From contig JAGPNK010000002.1 of the NCBI GenBank assembly GCA_020746835.1, positions 992,001-1,056,000 of the forward strand: 64,000 nucleotides of DNA, written 5' to 3'. The notes below the pieces were generated by a model. It saw nothing but the letters and a program-made list of their open reading frames with translations, ran no database searches and was not told the DNA's origin. Of this stretch, positions 11,404-22,318 are shown piece by piece. Position numbers and translations under genes: made by a program. Numbering within the stretch: the stretch's first letter is position 1; every line of letters starts with the position of its first letter. The DNA comes from Stachybotrys elegans (lineage: Eukaryota > Ascomycota > Sordariomycetes > Hypocreales > Stachybotryaceae).

Positions 11404-11871
11404 ATTCCGGATACCCAGTATAACATGTCTTATGTCTATTAAGTAAAGCCACGGTCGGTCTCTATTGTTCATTAGCAGGTAATTTCATGACAAATTCCAA
11501 GTCACATTCAGCCACATCAGAGCCCTCGTATAGTTGCACTTGAATGCTAGCGGTTGTAAGTGAGATTGATAGCGATGAGAGATGGACGGACATTTCGGCC
11601 CCTATTGTCCCACACGAGCTTCGGGTACTCTGCTCAGCCAGATATCAAGCACTCGTATAGGTCATATTAGGATGGATCATCTCAGTTGCTGTTGCGAGCC
11701 GACCTCAAGCTCCTGGATCATGCAGAAACACTTTGACGTTTATACATTTACTACTAAACCTGGGTCTGAAACGAACCGGCAGCCGGATCCCATCTACTGT
11801 AGAGCAAAATCAACGCTGTATACATCCATTTTAATTTACACGCCCCGATCCCCCAGATATCTCCCCCTTCC
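11404..11871. other. Convergent 3' intergenic region
   Basis: Short spacer between the LEA-like gene (+) and prp6 (-). Only 3' untranslated sequence is expected and nothing else is visible. Confidence 0.5.
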
Positions 11872-14670
11872 TTACTGCTCCAGCTCCGCCGCGACCAGGT
11901 TGAGGATCTCCTCGGTCGACTTGGTCGCGTTGCGCGGGTTCTTCGCGATGGCCTGCCAGACCTCGCCGTGCCGCGGCTCGTTGAGGACACACTTGGAGAC
12001 GACCTCGGCGCGCTTCTCCTCGGTGCCGTGCTGGCGCAGGAAGCGGTGGTACCAGGCCCAGCTGTCGCCGTAGTCGGCGTCGAGGACGAGCGCCTTCTCG
12101 AACCAGTTCTGCGCCTTCTCGAGCTTGCGCTCCGCCCAGAAGATGCGCGCCACGGCCACAAAGAGCAGCGGGTCGCTGTCCACTTTCTTGATGGCCTCGA
12201 GGCTGCGAGGCTTGCGCTGCGTCCGCGGCTCCAGGTGCCAGATCTGCTCCGCCCACAGGAGGCCGCTCTTGGGCACTTCCTGCTGCGCGCGCGCCATGAG
12301 CGTCTTGGCCTGCGTTGTGTTGCCCGCCCGCCGCTCCAGCCGCACCGACTCGCACCAGAGCTGCGCGTCCTTGGGTGCCGCCAGGCGCGCCCTGTCTAGC
12401 ACGGAGCGCGCCTTGACAATGGACCCGTGAGCCTCCTCGAGCCGCGAGTACAGCAGCCACAGCGGCACCGATTTGGGCACTGCCTTGACGCCCGTAGAGT
12501 AGGCTTCGCGCGCCTGGTTGACCTGGCCCATGTCCTCGTAAATCTGGCCCTTGAGCATCCACAGCTTGGGCGCCGCGGGGAACATCTGTAGCGCCTGCAG
12601 CACGAGGTCCAGCGCCGTCTCCGTGTTGCCCAGGACGCGCTCGAAGACGACGCTCTTCATCCACACGCGGTCCGTGGGTGCCTGCGTGCGCGCCACCTCG
12701 AGCAGGTTGCGGGCCTGCTCCGTGTTGCCGTTCTCAGACTCGAGCTTGACGGCCGCCAGCCAAATGTCCTCGTTGTTGGGGTTCTGGTTGAAGGCGCGCT
12801 TGAGCACCAGCCGGGCGTTGTCGACCTCGCCCGCCTGCCACTTCTCCTTGGCCAGCATCATCCACAGGTCCTCGCTCTTGGGGCACGCCTCGACCGCCTT
12901 CTCCAGCACCTGCCACAGCGACTCCCTCGTGCTGTGGTTGCGCTCCAGGTCGGCGGCCGCCAGCCACAAGGTCTTGCTGTTGACGAAGACGCGCAGAGCG
13001 TACGCGTAGATGGCGCGCGCCGTCTCGTACATTCCCCGGTTTATGCTCGACTTGGCGTCCTCCATCCAGGTATCCTTGCGGTCGTCATCCTCGTCCAGAC
13101 TCCAGCCAAGTGTCTCGCGGATGATGCTCTCGCAGGTGAGCGTAGCCCCTCCTTCCTCGCACTTCTCGGCCTCCGCGATCCACTCCTCTCGCTTCGGCAT
13201 GGCGGATTCTTTGGCCAGAACTTGCACGGCACGCTTGATGGCCGTAATCTTGTCGGAACCGAGCTGCTCCTGGAGCCTGGCGGCCGCAATCCAAATCTCG
13301 TGGGACGTAGGGACTGCCTTTCGAGCCTTGTTGAGGACCTTTTGTGCGTTTTCTGGCGTTTCTAACCTGGCCAGGGCCAGCCAAAGATCGACAGAGAGAG
13401 GAATCAGCTCCGTAGCTTTAGCAAGCAGTAGTTTAGCATCGTCGGGGTTCTCCTCCAGGTTGACAGCCTCTTTCCATAGAGCCTCGGATTCGGGTATGTG
13501 GTCGAGGGCCTGCCGTATGACTCGCTTCTTGTTGCTCGACAGCGTCTCCAGCCTCATAGCCTCTACCCATAGCCGTACCGATCGTCCGTTGGCCTCGATG
13601 GCTCGTCGCGCGATAATCTTTGCGTTTTGGGATTCGTGGTTGAGGCGGATGTTTTCCAGCCAGACGTCCTCGCTCTTGGGGCACCGCGCGCAGCCCTGGT
13701 CAATCGTCTTGCGTGCCGAGACAATCTTGCCAGCCAGCTCCTCTAGACGGGCGGCTGCGATCCATCCCAGCGCGTTGTTGGGGTTGGTCTTGACGACAGA
13801 CTGTAGCAGCTCTCGTACACGGTTGATGTCTCCCACCTGGACCTGGGACTCGGCCATCTGTAGCTTATTCAGGTTCGTAATGTAGCCTTGCGGGTCAATG
13901 CTGGTCGATGTGCCTCCCGACGTGCTGCCGCCGGCGCTCTGTGAGGCCTGCTCGAGTCGCGACTTGAGAACCTTGCCACGAGCCGCACCAATTTGCGCAA
14001 AGTTTGTCATTGTGCCGTCCGACGTGTCCTGGGAACCAGCCCCGTCGTCCGCCACTGTGGTGCCGAGCTCCGATGCGCCGCTCGCCGCCGCCAACACGCT
14101 GTCTGGAACTGCATAGAATCTCTGTCGGAGAGCTTGCTTGCTTCGTCGGTTTTTGCCGGTGAGATCGCCGACCTCGGGAAGATTGGCCCATTCGTCGTCC
14201 GAGACGGTCGAGAGTGCTCGTTTCAGGTCGGCAAACTGCTGCTGAATCTTGGGGTTGTTGCGCTCGTATTCCTCCCTCTCAGCCTTTTCTCGTTCTTCGC
14301 GCTGTCGTCTTCGTCGGTCCATCCGCTCGTCCACCCACTCCCAGATCTTGTCGGCTTCCTCGTCATCTTTGTCGTAGACGCCTCCAGCAAACAGGCCAAC
14401 TTCGTTATCAGGATCCTGGAACCGCTCGTCGTCGCCTCCATCGCCTCCATCTCCGTCATCATCCTTTCCCTTCTTGCCGTCTTTCCCATCTGGCGCGAGT
14501 CCCAGCTGCGCGGCACGCTTCGCGAGCGCCTCTTTTATTTGGTCCTCGCTCGGGCCGTCGCGCGCTGGGCCAAGGTCGGATCGCGTTGTAAAACCTGTGG
14601 CACCTCGACCCAGACCGGCGACATAATTTTCAGGAGCCGGCTGGCTCAGAAAGTCACGACGGTCTGACAT
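11872..14670 (-). CDS. prp6: Pre-mRNA splicing factor Prp6 (U4/U6.U5 tri-snRNP)
   Basis: An intronless frame of 932 residues. The first ~165 residues match the PRP1 N-terminal domain: an early NYVAGLGRGATGFTTRSDLG block, an acidic Gly/Asp patch, then FADLKRALSTVSDDEW. From about residue 265 to the C terminus there are roughly 17 helical HAT repeats with the recurring pattern W-x-x-A/E-x-x-x-LE (for example LGWIAAARLEE, DIWLAAVKLE, PLWLLYSRLEE). Length and layout match Prp6/U5-102K, the protein that bridges U5 and U4/U6 snRNPs during tri-snRNP assembly in the nucleus. Codon use in the C-terminal half is very GC-rich at third positions, which is why several long antisense frames appear over it; these are shadows. 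The gene is terminated next to, and convergent with, the small LEA-like gene. Very secure identification. Confidence 0.96.
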   Translation of the reverse strand: MSDRRDFLSQPAPENYVAGLGRGATGFTTRSDLGPARDGPSEDQIKEALAKRAAQLGLAPDGKDGKKGKDDDGDGGDGGDDERFQDPDNEVGLFAGGVYDKDDEEADKIWEWVDERMDRRRRQREEREKAEREEYERNNPKIQQQFADLKRALSTVSDDEWANLPEVGDLTGKNRRSKQALRQRFYAVPDSVLAAASGASELGTTVADDGAGSQDTSDGTMTNFAQIGAARGKVLKSRLEQASQSAGGSTSGGTSTSIDPQGYITNLNKLQMAESQVQVGDINRVRELLQSVVKTNPNNALGWIAAARLEELAGKIVSARKTIDQGCARCPKSEDVWLENIRLNHESQNAKIIARRAIEANGRSVRLWVEAMRLETLSSNKKRVIRQALDHIPESEALWKEAVNLEENPDDAKLLLAKATELIPLSVDLWLALARLETPENAQKVLNKARKAVPTSHEIWIAAARLQEQLGSDKITAIKRAVQVLAKESAMPKREEWIAEAEKCEEGGATLTCESIIRETLGWSLDEDDDRKDTWMEDAKSSINRGMYETARAIYAYALRVFVNSKTLWLAAADLERNHSTRESLWQVLEKAVEACPKSEDLWMMLAKEKWQAGEVDNARLVLKRAFNQNPNNEDIWLAAVKLESENGNTEQARNLLEVARTQAPTDRVWMKSVVFERVLGNTETALDLVLQALQMFPAAPKLWMLKGQIYEDMGQVNQAREAYSTGVKAVPKSVPLWLLYSRLEEAHGSIVKARSVLDRARLAAPKDAQLWCESVRLERRAGNTTQAKTLMARAQQEVPKSGLLWAEQIWHLEPRTQRKPRSLEAIKKVDSDPLLFVAVARIFWAERKLEKAQNWFEKALVLDADYGDSWAWYHRFLRQHGTEEKRAEVVSKCVLNEPRHGEVWQAIAKNPRNATKSTEEILNLVAAELEQ

Positions 14671-15454
14671 TGTTGCTTGCAGGATGGTGGAGGGTTGAAG
14701 TGAGGTGCTGGAGGTGGAGCCTACTGCATTTTATGATCTACAGTTTCTGCATTTCTAGGTCGGAAAAAAAGTTCCATGCTTCGCCCCAAAGCTCTTAAAT
14801 TCTACCAAATTCTATCTCCAGCGTCCAAATGACTCCAATTCCAAATTTAAGAACAATACTAGACACTTGCTATATAGCTATGTTTTTGTCAGTTATGTCA
14901 TTATGCGAATGTACAAGTCCTTCCAACATTGTGTTTTTTGTATGGATCCTGGGCTGGGCCCAGCGAGAATCGTATGGCTGCCTAATCGCCAACTTCTCTT
15001 TCATGCATAGCGATGTATAGGAGGAGAAAGTTTGTATTTTATATTGCCAGAGCTGGATCTGGTCTTTGAGTACAAGTTGTGTACATGTCCCCATGTATCG
15101 TTCATCTTCCATTTCCTCGTCGCATCTTCTTCTCTGTTCCTTGGGAGAATTCTGTGCTTACTTCGTCATCTTCAAAAGGAGGTGGTCTCGTATAAGAAAC
15201 CAATGCCAAAAAACCTCCTACCCCAACACCTCGCTGCTCTAAATGCCATAAATCAGATGGCCAACTCTCCCAAACGCCGTGGTATAAAATGGACAATTCC
15301 CGACACTGGACATGTACCTGAGACGTACAGTCATACACATGTACGACATGACAAAGGGAATAGAGTAAAAAACGAGTGGCGGTGTCCAGAATGGCATGGC
15401 TGGTGCCATTGTGGCTGTTATGTAAAGTACATCCAAAAAAACAAGAGAGGCCGG
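14671..15454. other. Promoter of prp6 and 3' region of the next gene
   Basis: AT-rich between about 14740 and 15110. It contains the prp6 promoter (minus strand) and the 3' flank of the Cys-cluster gene ending at 15455. No gene seen. Confidence 0.5.
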
Positions 15455-18250
15455 CTAGTTTCCAAATCGGCCGTCCTCGTCAATGTGGATTTCGAAGTCC
15501 CCGTCGGCGTCGGCTGCCCATGCTTGTTGGGTGCTCGGGTACTCAGACGGCGCGCTGCTGGTATCGCTCGCGTGATCCGAGTAGCGGGGGTCAATGTTTT
15601 CTCCGTCAGAGAGGTTATCTTGGTCTTCTATCCCAGGCCAGACCTCATCCTCAGGCAACTGTGCATGCTGAGAGTCACGGGAAGGTCCAGCCTGCGTGTG
15701 AGTCACCATCTCAATGCTGCCAAGACTTTCATCATCGTCATCCTTGTAGGATCCATCCGAACTGCTTTGGAAGATTTCAATATCGGCGTCAAGGGCCATA
15801 TCGACTTCGGAATGGTGCTCCGGCACATTTCGTCCGACGCTCATCCCACGAACGGGTCGGATTTCTTGGAGAGGGGGTGCATTGCTATAAGGGGTTGCAG
15901 GAGCAAAAGGAGTGATCCCGCGAGAAAGCGGTTGCTCATGTAATCCAAAGGGTACTGGACTTGGAGAGGCAGTCCATTTCGGTGTATTGCGAGGATAGCT
16001 CGGTGACCTCCTGGGTCGTGGTTTCGTGAATGTAGACTGCGGTACTTGTACACTGGGGGATGACCATCTGTTCCCGGCGGAGCTGACTCGCCGGGGTTTT
16101 ACAATAGGTGACTGGGTTTGTCGGGCCAACGGCATCGATCCGGTGCTGATGCGTGGCGGACGGGAACCTCTCCTGTTTTTAAGCAGCGGGGACGAGGCGC
16201 GGGTGATCATAGGACTTGAAGACCTTCTGGGGAGGTTCTCGGACATGGCGGGATGAGATGGTGGGTGTGAGAGGCGGCGCATGCTCTGCGCCAAAGCAGC
16301 GGTATGTACGTTGGAGGTTGCGTCGAGCTGTTCGTGCCATTCCCAATGCTCCTCCTTTGCACCCTCGCTAATGGATTCCTGAGAATCGTGGGCATCGTAA
16401 TTCGAGGGGCTCATTTCTCGTACTCTCTGCCAAGTCCACCCCTGCTCAAAAGCTTGGTGATCTTGGAGGTAAGCATCAGCTTGAGTGACGAAAAGTCTTG
16501 GAGTCGCAGATCGCATCATGACGGAGCTGAGAAACTGCACATCCCACAGGGCGGGTGTGACCATCTCAGATGGACTGAGGAACCTCAGCCGGGAATCCTT
16601 GTGTATCTTGCGGAGTGGTACCCAGGCAGACTGAAGCCCCATGAACCTGGATACTCGAGGATCATTGGAATGCTGGCGCGGTTGCAGCTGCATTTCGCGG
16701 AAGACATTCCCAAACACAGAGTTGATGGCTGTCTGAACGCTTCTCGCGTCTGGAGCCTTGACGGACACCGTCTTGATGAGTCCGCGGCTCCTCAGACGTT
16801 TGTCGGATATGCTCTTGTCACTGCACGCCTTAGGCAGTAGCCAATCCATTTCCTGATCCATCAGCCCCCAGTCGCCATAGAAGGGAGACTGAGAGCGCAT
16901 GGTAGCCGTGCTGTATGTCATGGGAAGCTGGGTCCATTCATCGTCGCGGGTGGAAGAATCAGACTTGAACTGATCCTGCTTCTGCCATATCTTTTGCAGA
17001 GGAAAAGGGAGGAAGACGACTTCCACCTCCCAAGCATGAGCAAAGGTGGGCACTGTGGACTGAAGCTGTTGGATCTGTGCTTGGAGAGTCTGGATCTGGC
17101 TAAAAAGCTCCTGTGATCGTGCCGTCCGGCTCGCCAGAGTTGAGGCGATTGAGGCAGCGCTTTGAGAAGCAGCATCGTCAGCTTTGTCGAGATGGCGGCC
17201 TGCGATGCTAGCGTTGTCGTTGACCATCTTTTCCACCTCTTCCACCCTGCTCTCGAGATCAGTGACACGGAGATCCATATGGTCGTGCTTCTCGTGGCAC
17301 TCTTCATGGTTTGGAGCCGAGAATGACACTGTCTCTAAGCGGTCCAGGCGCTGAGCATGACCACTGACTGTGTCTGAAAGGTTCTTCAAAGCTTCGGAAG
17401 GTAGACCGTTGTCGTGGTAGCTGCCATGAGACTGCCGGGGTGTCGACCTGCCGTCATCCTCACGGGGTCCATCCGGCATAGCATATCCCGGACGGGAAGG
17501 ACGGGGGAAGGTTGGGCTTGGTATCCTCGCTTCTCTGTGTAAAGGGGAGTGTGGCTTGGCTGGGCTGACACCACTGAGTGTCTGCAGGCCCTTGCCGGCA
17601 AAGGGTCTCAGGTACCTGGCTCGGGAGGAAGACGCAACCGACGCAGTCTGCGAGGGTATCAGGCACTGAGGAGGGATAGGGGGGAGTGTGTTGGGGTCGG
17701 GCTGAGAGGGTATGAAGTCGCCCCAGGCCAGAGTGTCGGGCAGCGATGCAACTGCGCGTGGGGTGGGAGGGACTCCGGGGTGGTGACTGGCCTCTAAGAT
17801 GGGATCATTGTGTATGAAAGAGAGCGGGGCGACGGCGCCGAAGCTCGGAATGTCCAGTCCTGCGGCGGCGGCGGTGGGGTGGTTCATCATCATGTCCATC
17901 ACCGGGCTCAAGGGTTCGCGGGCGTTCCTGGGTCTCTCGTTCTCCTGTCCGGGAAGGATATCCAGTTCGGGCACGGGCGTGCCATCACGGGTCGGGGTAT
18001 CATCATGGAAGCAAGCGTGATGGTTGCACATACACCAGCCGGCCTGCTCGGGGAGTGCAGTGTTGACCTGTTGGCGACTCCAGAAACGACGGCATCCGCA
18101 ACGCGATCCATTGGCACCGGGTGTTAGGTCCACGTAGTTACATTGTCCGCCTGGGAGATTGGAATTGGTGCGCGTCAGGCCAGGCGTGTCGGCATAGATA
18201 TTGAACGGAGCCGCGCCGAGGTTTGATGGGGAATATAAATTTGCAGCCAT
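15455..18250 (-). CDS. Uncharacterised fungal protein with N-terminal Cys/His cluster and coiled coil
   Basis: A single-exon frame of 931 residues that I do not recognise by name. Residues ~37-82 hold a compact cluster of six cysteines and three histidines (C37, C51, C53, C73, C75, C80; H77, H78, H82), including RCGCRRFW and GWCMCNHHACFHDD, which looks like a metal-binding module. Residues ~100-280 are Pro/Ser-rich and disordered. Residues ~285-400 show heptad-like spacing (LSDTVSGHAQRLDRLE, LESRVEEVEKMV) and should form a coiled coil. A more ordered block follows with Trp-rich segments such as YGDWGLMDQEMDWLLP. The C-terminal ~300 residues are again Ser/Pro/Arg-rich, ending in an acidic tail. 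It could be a nuclear or chromatin-associated regulator, but nothing in the sequence proves this. A TATA-like element lies 85 bases upstream. Confidence 0.85.
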   Translation of the reverse strand: MAANLYSPSNLGAAPFNIYADTPGLTRTNSNLPGGQCNYVDLTPGANGSRCGCRRFWSRQQVNTALPEQAGWCMCNHHACFHDDTPTRDGTPVPELDILPGQENERPRNAREPLSPVMDMMMNHPTAAAAGLDIPSFGAVAPLSFIHNDPILEASHHPGVPPTPRAVASLPDTLAWGDFIPSQPDPNTLPPIPPQCLIPSQTASVASSSRARYLRPFAGKGLQTLSGVSPAKPHSPLHREARIPSPTFPRPSRPGYAMPDGPREDDGRSTPRQSHGSYHDNGLPSEALKNLSDTVSGHAQRLDRLETVSFSAPNHEECHEKHDHMDLRVTDLESRVEEVEKMVNDNASIAGRHLDKADDAASQSAASIASTLASRTARSQELFSQIQTLQAQIQQLQSTVPTFAHAWEVEVVFLPFPLQKIWQKQDQFKSDSSTRDDEWTQLPMTYSTATMRSQSPFYGDWGLMDQEMDWLLPKACSDKSISDKRLRSRGLIKTVSVKAPDARSVQTAINSVFGNVFREMQLQPRQHSNDPRVSRFMGLQSAWVPLRKIHKDSRLRFLSPSEMVTPALWDVQFLSSVMMRSATPRLFVTQADAYLQDHQAFEQGWTWQRVREMSPSNYDAHDSQESISEGAKEEHWEWHEQLDATSNVHTAALAQSMRRLSHPPSHPAMSENLPRRSSSPMITRASSPLLKNRRGSRPPRISTGSMPLARQTQSPIVKPRRVSSAGNRWSSPSVQVPQSTFTKPRPRRSPSYPRNTPKWTASPSPVPFGLHEQPLSRGITPFAPATPYSNAPPLQEIRPVRGMSVGRNVPEHHSEVDMALDADIEIFQSSSDGSYKDDDDESLGSIEMVTHTQAGPSRDSQHAQLPEDEVWPGIEDQDNLSDGENIDPRYSDHASDTSSAPSEYPSTQQAWAADADGDFEIHIDEDGRFGN

Positions 18251-18334
18251 TGGAGATGATGGCGGTCATGTCTCGGAGGAGTAGGAGGCGGTTGAGTGCG
18301 GGAGGATCGGACGCAGGAGGAGGAGATGGGCGAG

Positions 18335-18342
18335 TTATATAT
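18335..18342 (-). promoter_or_regulatory. TATA-like element upstream of the Cys-cluster gene
   Basis: On the minus strand the sequence reads ATATATAA and contains TATATAA, about 85 bases before the ATG at 18250, a plausible core promoter spacing for a fungal gene. Confidence 0.5.
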
Positions 18343-20602
18343 GAATGCGACCAGGACGCGATAACCTGTCGCACGTGGACCAAGCATGCCCAGCCAGGTC
18401 GCACGCCGTGAAGCAGCCTAGTACATTGCACTAGGAAGATAAGGTCAGTCTTCGCCGGATGAAACGAGCGAAATAATAAGGCAGTGAGATGGAGATTGGT
18501 TGAAAGGTCGTTGTCGGTGGTTGTGGGTGGTGGTGAGGCAGAGGCTGCCTAAGATAATCCAGCGTCGGTAGAGGGGAAGATGAACCAGTCGAGTCCAGGG
18601 GGGCCGGGAGGGAGCGGACAAAACCTACAGTATATAGAAGACGAGATGGGCGATGCTGGAGGTTCGGCCGTCGACGAAGCGGCATCAAAGAGATGTGGAT
18701 GGAAGCTGGGCGAACCACGGGCGAGAGGGTGGACGGAGGAAAAGAGGTCAGGTCGGGGATGCGCAAGAAGGGCGAGGCAGGCGGATGTGGAGGTTGCATG
18801 GGTGTGTGCAGATAGAGGAGGAGGGAAGGAGGGGTGGAACAAATCCGAACGGCAAGACGTGACCTGCTACGCGCATCTGGGGCCTCTTTTTTGCGTGTAC
18901 CACTTTATTAGAGCAGCAATCGATTGATTGCTCCGATTCCCTCGCGATTGCTTCGAAAAGGCGTGATATGCTCATCTGCGTACTTATCTACAGCCACACT
19001 GCATACATGTCCTGCAAATGGGAATGTGTCGCGCCTTGCATCCCTCAAGTGCTGCCATTGTCCATGTTTCTGCTCTGCAGCTCAGCCAATGCACCTGGCA
19101 GCCTTGCACCGTCACCTCTTCGCTCAAAGCTTCAGCGATGCATGCATTCATTCATCGTCGTATAATAACGACATCAGACAGTCAGGAGGAGCTTGGATCC
19201 CACGCCCTCCCGCCAGCACATCTCCCCCTTCCCCTCCTTCAATCCGATCCCGCACGTTTGTCCATCGTGGACGAATGGACGCCACGCACGCCCTCGTCGG
19301 GTCACTCGACCAGACAGCCTGCGCCCAATGCTCCGTTCGGCAGCCCTGCATGCAGGAAGCTTCGTCAGGTACAGTCGAAGCCTTGGGCAGCTTCCCCTCC
19401 CTCCGCATGCCGAGCATCAACAACAGCTTCGCTTGTCATGCGCACACGCCCCCCAAGACAGCGAGGAGAGGGGAGGGGGAGATAACGAGATGTGGAAGAG
19501 CGGTCGGCAGTGTGCCCGGGGCCTTTCGGGGGCATGTTGTTGTTATGAAACAACAACACACACGTACTTTACGCGATCGGTACAAAGTCTCCTCCTTGGA
19601 CCTATCTCCAGGCTTCCCCGCCAAAACTGGTGCTCGACATGGTGCAGCCTCTTGTCTGTGTACCTGGCTTTTAACTGGAGCCACAGCCGTGTGTCCACAC
19701 TCGTTGCGGTAAACACACACTGTCCGTCGCGTCTTCGCTAGCCAATCCCATTTGTCGAGGCGTGCAGCCACCAGGGACCCCTAACGGCTTGGGCCGCACA
19801 CCTGCGCCCCCAAAACTGGGCGAGGCATCGCTCGTGAGTCAATGGCTGACGCCTCCACGAGTCCAAGGTACGTTTGCACACGCACTTGGCCCTTGTCCAC
19901 CGCTTCCGTGCGCCGTGACTCTTTGCACCGGTCTCGCAGACGACTCCGGCTCTTTGCTTCTCTTCTGAAATGGAAAGAAGAGAAAAGAAGAAAAGATCCA
20001 GACCGCTATCTGGCTCAGACCTTGCGAAGCTCTCATTCGATCCCCGCTTCCTCTCTCACATCCTGAGCAGGTAGGTGGGAAAGACCTTGGCCGCATGCCT
20101 CGTGTGAAGGTTGGTAATAATTCAACCAAAGTGCGAATTCTTTTGAACGATTCTTGGACGGGCTAGAAGGCTGCAATTGAAATGAACGTGCATCACGGGC
20201 GCCGTGGCTAGTGATCTACACCTCATTGCAATGCTCTCGGCTTACACGCGCCGAAATGACGAGGTGACGGCAACTGCAGTGTGGATGATCCGGCGTCTGC
20301 CTACAGCTACATTCGTCATGCCCAGGAGCGTGAGGCGCGACCTCCCATCCATCACCGGACATGCAGAGAACTGCCACCTAGCTGAGTAGGATGCCCCGTC
20401 CCGTCTACGTGTTCTGAATCATAGCTTGCGTGAGGAGCTTCTTGATTGAAACTAGATTGGAGAATCAAAATATCGTATATGTGATGCCTTCGTATTCCCA
20501 TGACTCTTGCCTTTATTACCAAGCCTTGACACCTGAAAAGACCGAAATCGCTGTTCTATAATACAGTCATATCGCTTGTGTATGCATTCAACATGTGGAT
20601 CG
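18343..20602. other. 2.3-kb intergenic region without a supportable gene
   Basis: Holds the upstream region of the Cys-cluster gene and the 3' flank of the polyQ gene. Several frames longer than 100 codons occur on both strands between 18430 and 20130. They are Ser/Arg/Pro-rich, overlap one another and lack any recognisable motif. I see no confident splice-joined gene. Confidence 0.5.
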
Positions 20603-21597
20603 TCAAACCTCGCCCCAGCTACCCATTGGACCATTCGACGCAATCATGGACCCGGTACCCAGTGAGCCACCAATATCCCAGTAGTGCCTGGATGAAACGC
20701 TGCTCCTCCTGGCAGACCGCCTCGTGCTTTGGCTTGCGCAGCTACTGTGGTGGCGTATCGCGACGGGGCTGCTCGGACCTGCCTTGAACGTCCTGCGTTC
20801 CGCGGGGTGAGCCCGGGCTGTGAGTGGGTGGTGCTGCCTCACCCGAGCAGCTTTCGCAGCCATGTCCTGTGCATTGGGTGTGGTCATGTGGGATGCACTG
20901 GCAGCAGGTGAGCTTGCTGGGCGTGAGGTAAAGCGGGACCGTAGGTATTTGAAGACAAGCTTGATGTCGAGTTCTTGTTCCCATTCTTCCTTGGTGAAGG
21001 TGTTGCCCATGTCGACATCTGGGACCGAGTCCTCCGGAAGCTCAGGGCGGCGACCCGGAACATCCATTGGCTGAGAAGCTTTATTCATGGTAGGGCGGAA
21101 TTCAGGAATCAGCACCTGGCTGACCGGCTCGTCTCGATCCGTCTCAGCAGCAGCCGACGTCAGGTTTGACTCGGGGATAACAGGGAGGCCTGCGTAAGGG
21201 AGAGGGGCCTGCTGTACATTTGCGTAGGTTGAAAAGGCTCCTGGGTGTTGCGACAGTCGATTGACCAATAAGCCGAGCTCTCGCGATACTCGTTCGAGCA
21301 TCTGAAGCTGCCATGACTCATCTCCTTCCGATGGTGATGAAGAAGCCAGGTTCAGCTGTGATGCCTTGGGTGTAGCCGACAGCTCGTCTTCGTCGGGAAG
21401 ATCCTCGCCGAACAAGACTGATAGGGTTCTGTCGTCGAGACCAAAGAGGTCTTTGATAACTTTACGGGTAAACGTGGCAAAGAAGCCGTCGGACTCATTA
21501 TCGGTATGAATGGCGTCTTCGTCGTGCCAGGTCATGTTCTCGGCATCAGCGTCCTCATCAGTCGTGATTTCTTTGGGTGCTGCAGAGACAGCTTGAG

Positions 21598-21631
<34 letters not shown>

Positions 21632-22318
21632 GGATGCCTGCGAATGGCGCCTGCGTCTCGTCTCCCGCTGGACCTCCTGCAGAAGGATACGGCTATGCTC
21701 TAGCCTCCACGCTTCAATTCTCTGGCGCTTCTCTGCGACCTGGGCCTGTTCTAGTTCAAGCTCCAGACGGTCCTGCTCCCGGTCGAAGCTTTCCCTCCTG
21801 CGCTGGACCCTCCGAGGGTTGAAACGCTCAAACTGGTAGATATGGTCCTGCGCCTCGGTGCCGATGGCTGGCTGGTCTAGCCGGAACGAGCCCAAGCCAT
21901 CATGGTTTGGCAGGACAGGAGTCGACTGTTGGTTGCTGTTGTCGGGAGCAGAGAAGACCCCAGGTAGGGAGCGGAACTCGGGCAGGTGACTATCGAGGCT
22001 ATCTAATTCCGCATCGTCTTCGCTAGATGCATCGTCAATCTCCGACAATGCAGAGGTATGGTCTGACTTGGCAACGAAGTCACGAATGGCCGAATCACCA
22101 GGTCCTGGGCGAGTTGGGCCCTGGACCGAGTGCTCAGTTTCGCTGAGGTAGGAGGTGGCAGTCACGTCGGTCGCTGGCGAGAAGAGGACCCATGTCTGGG
22201 AATCGGTCGGGCGCTGGCCGGTATACGGCCGGGAGACGAGGCTTGGCGCATCTCTCTCGTCCTCCTCTGGGCGAACAACACGCTGCACTGGCTGGCGCGT
22301 TTGTTGGTGAAATGCCAT
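20603..22318 (-). CDS. Uncharacterised protein with polyglutamine tract
   Basis: An intronless frame of 571 residues if started at the ATG at 22318; the frame is open slightly further upstream but only through a TTG. I do not recognise the family. An acidic Ser/Asp region occupies the first ~130 residues. Residues ~165-235 are rich in Arg, Glu and Gln and probably helical, ending in 11 consecutive glutamines encoded by alternating CAG/CAA codons. Around residues 272-310 there is an ordered block (FFATFTRKVIKDLFGLDD followed by an LFGEDLPDEDE segment), and near residue 440-460 a second (EEWEQELDIKLVFKYLRSRF). These two blocks look conserved; the remainder is disordered. A role in transcription or signalling scaffolds is possible but only by analogy with other polyQ proteins. 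Confidence 0.8.
21599..21631. repeat. (CTGTTG)n repeat encoding polyglutamine
   Basis: Five CTGTTG units plus one CTG on the + strand give 11 alternating CAG/CAA glutamine codons in the minus-strand gene. Confidence 0.9.

Noticed and set aside
12551..14667. Several long + strand frames opposite prp6 (150-290 codons).
   Set aside because: They mirror the GC-rich third positions of prp6 on the other strand, have no family motifs and no start context. They are shadows.
18924..19741. Overlapping 155-262-codon + strand frames between the Cys-cluster and polyQ genes.
   Set aside because: No conserved motif, mutually overlapping in different phases, and Ser/Arg/Pro bias of CT-rich DNA.
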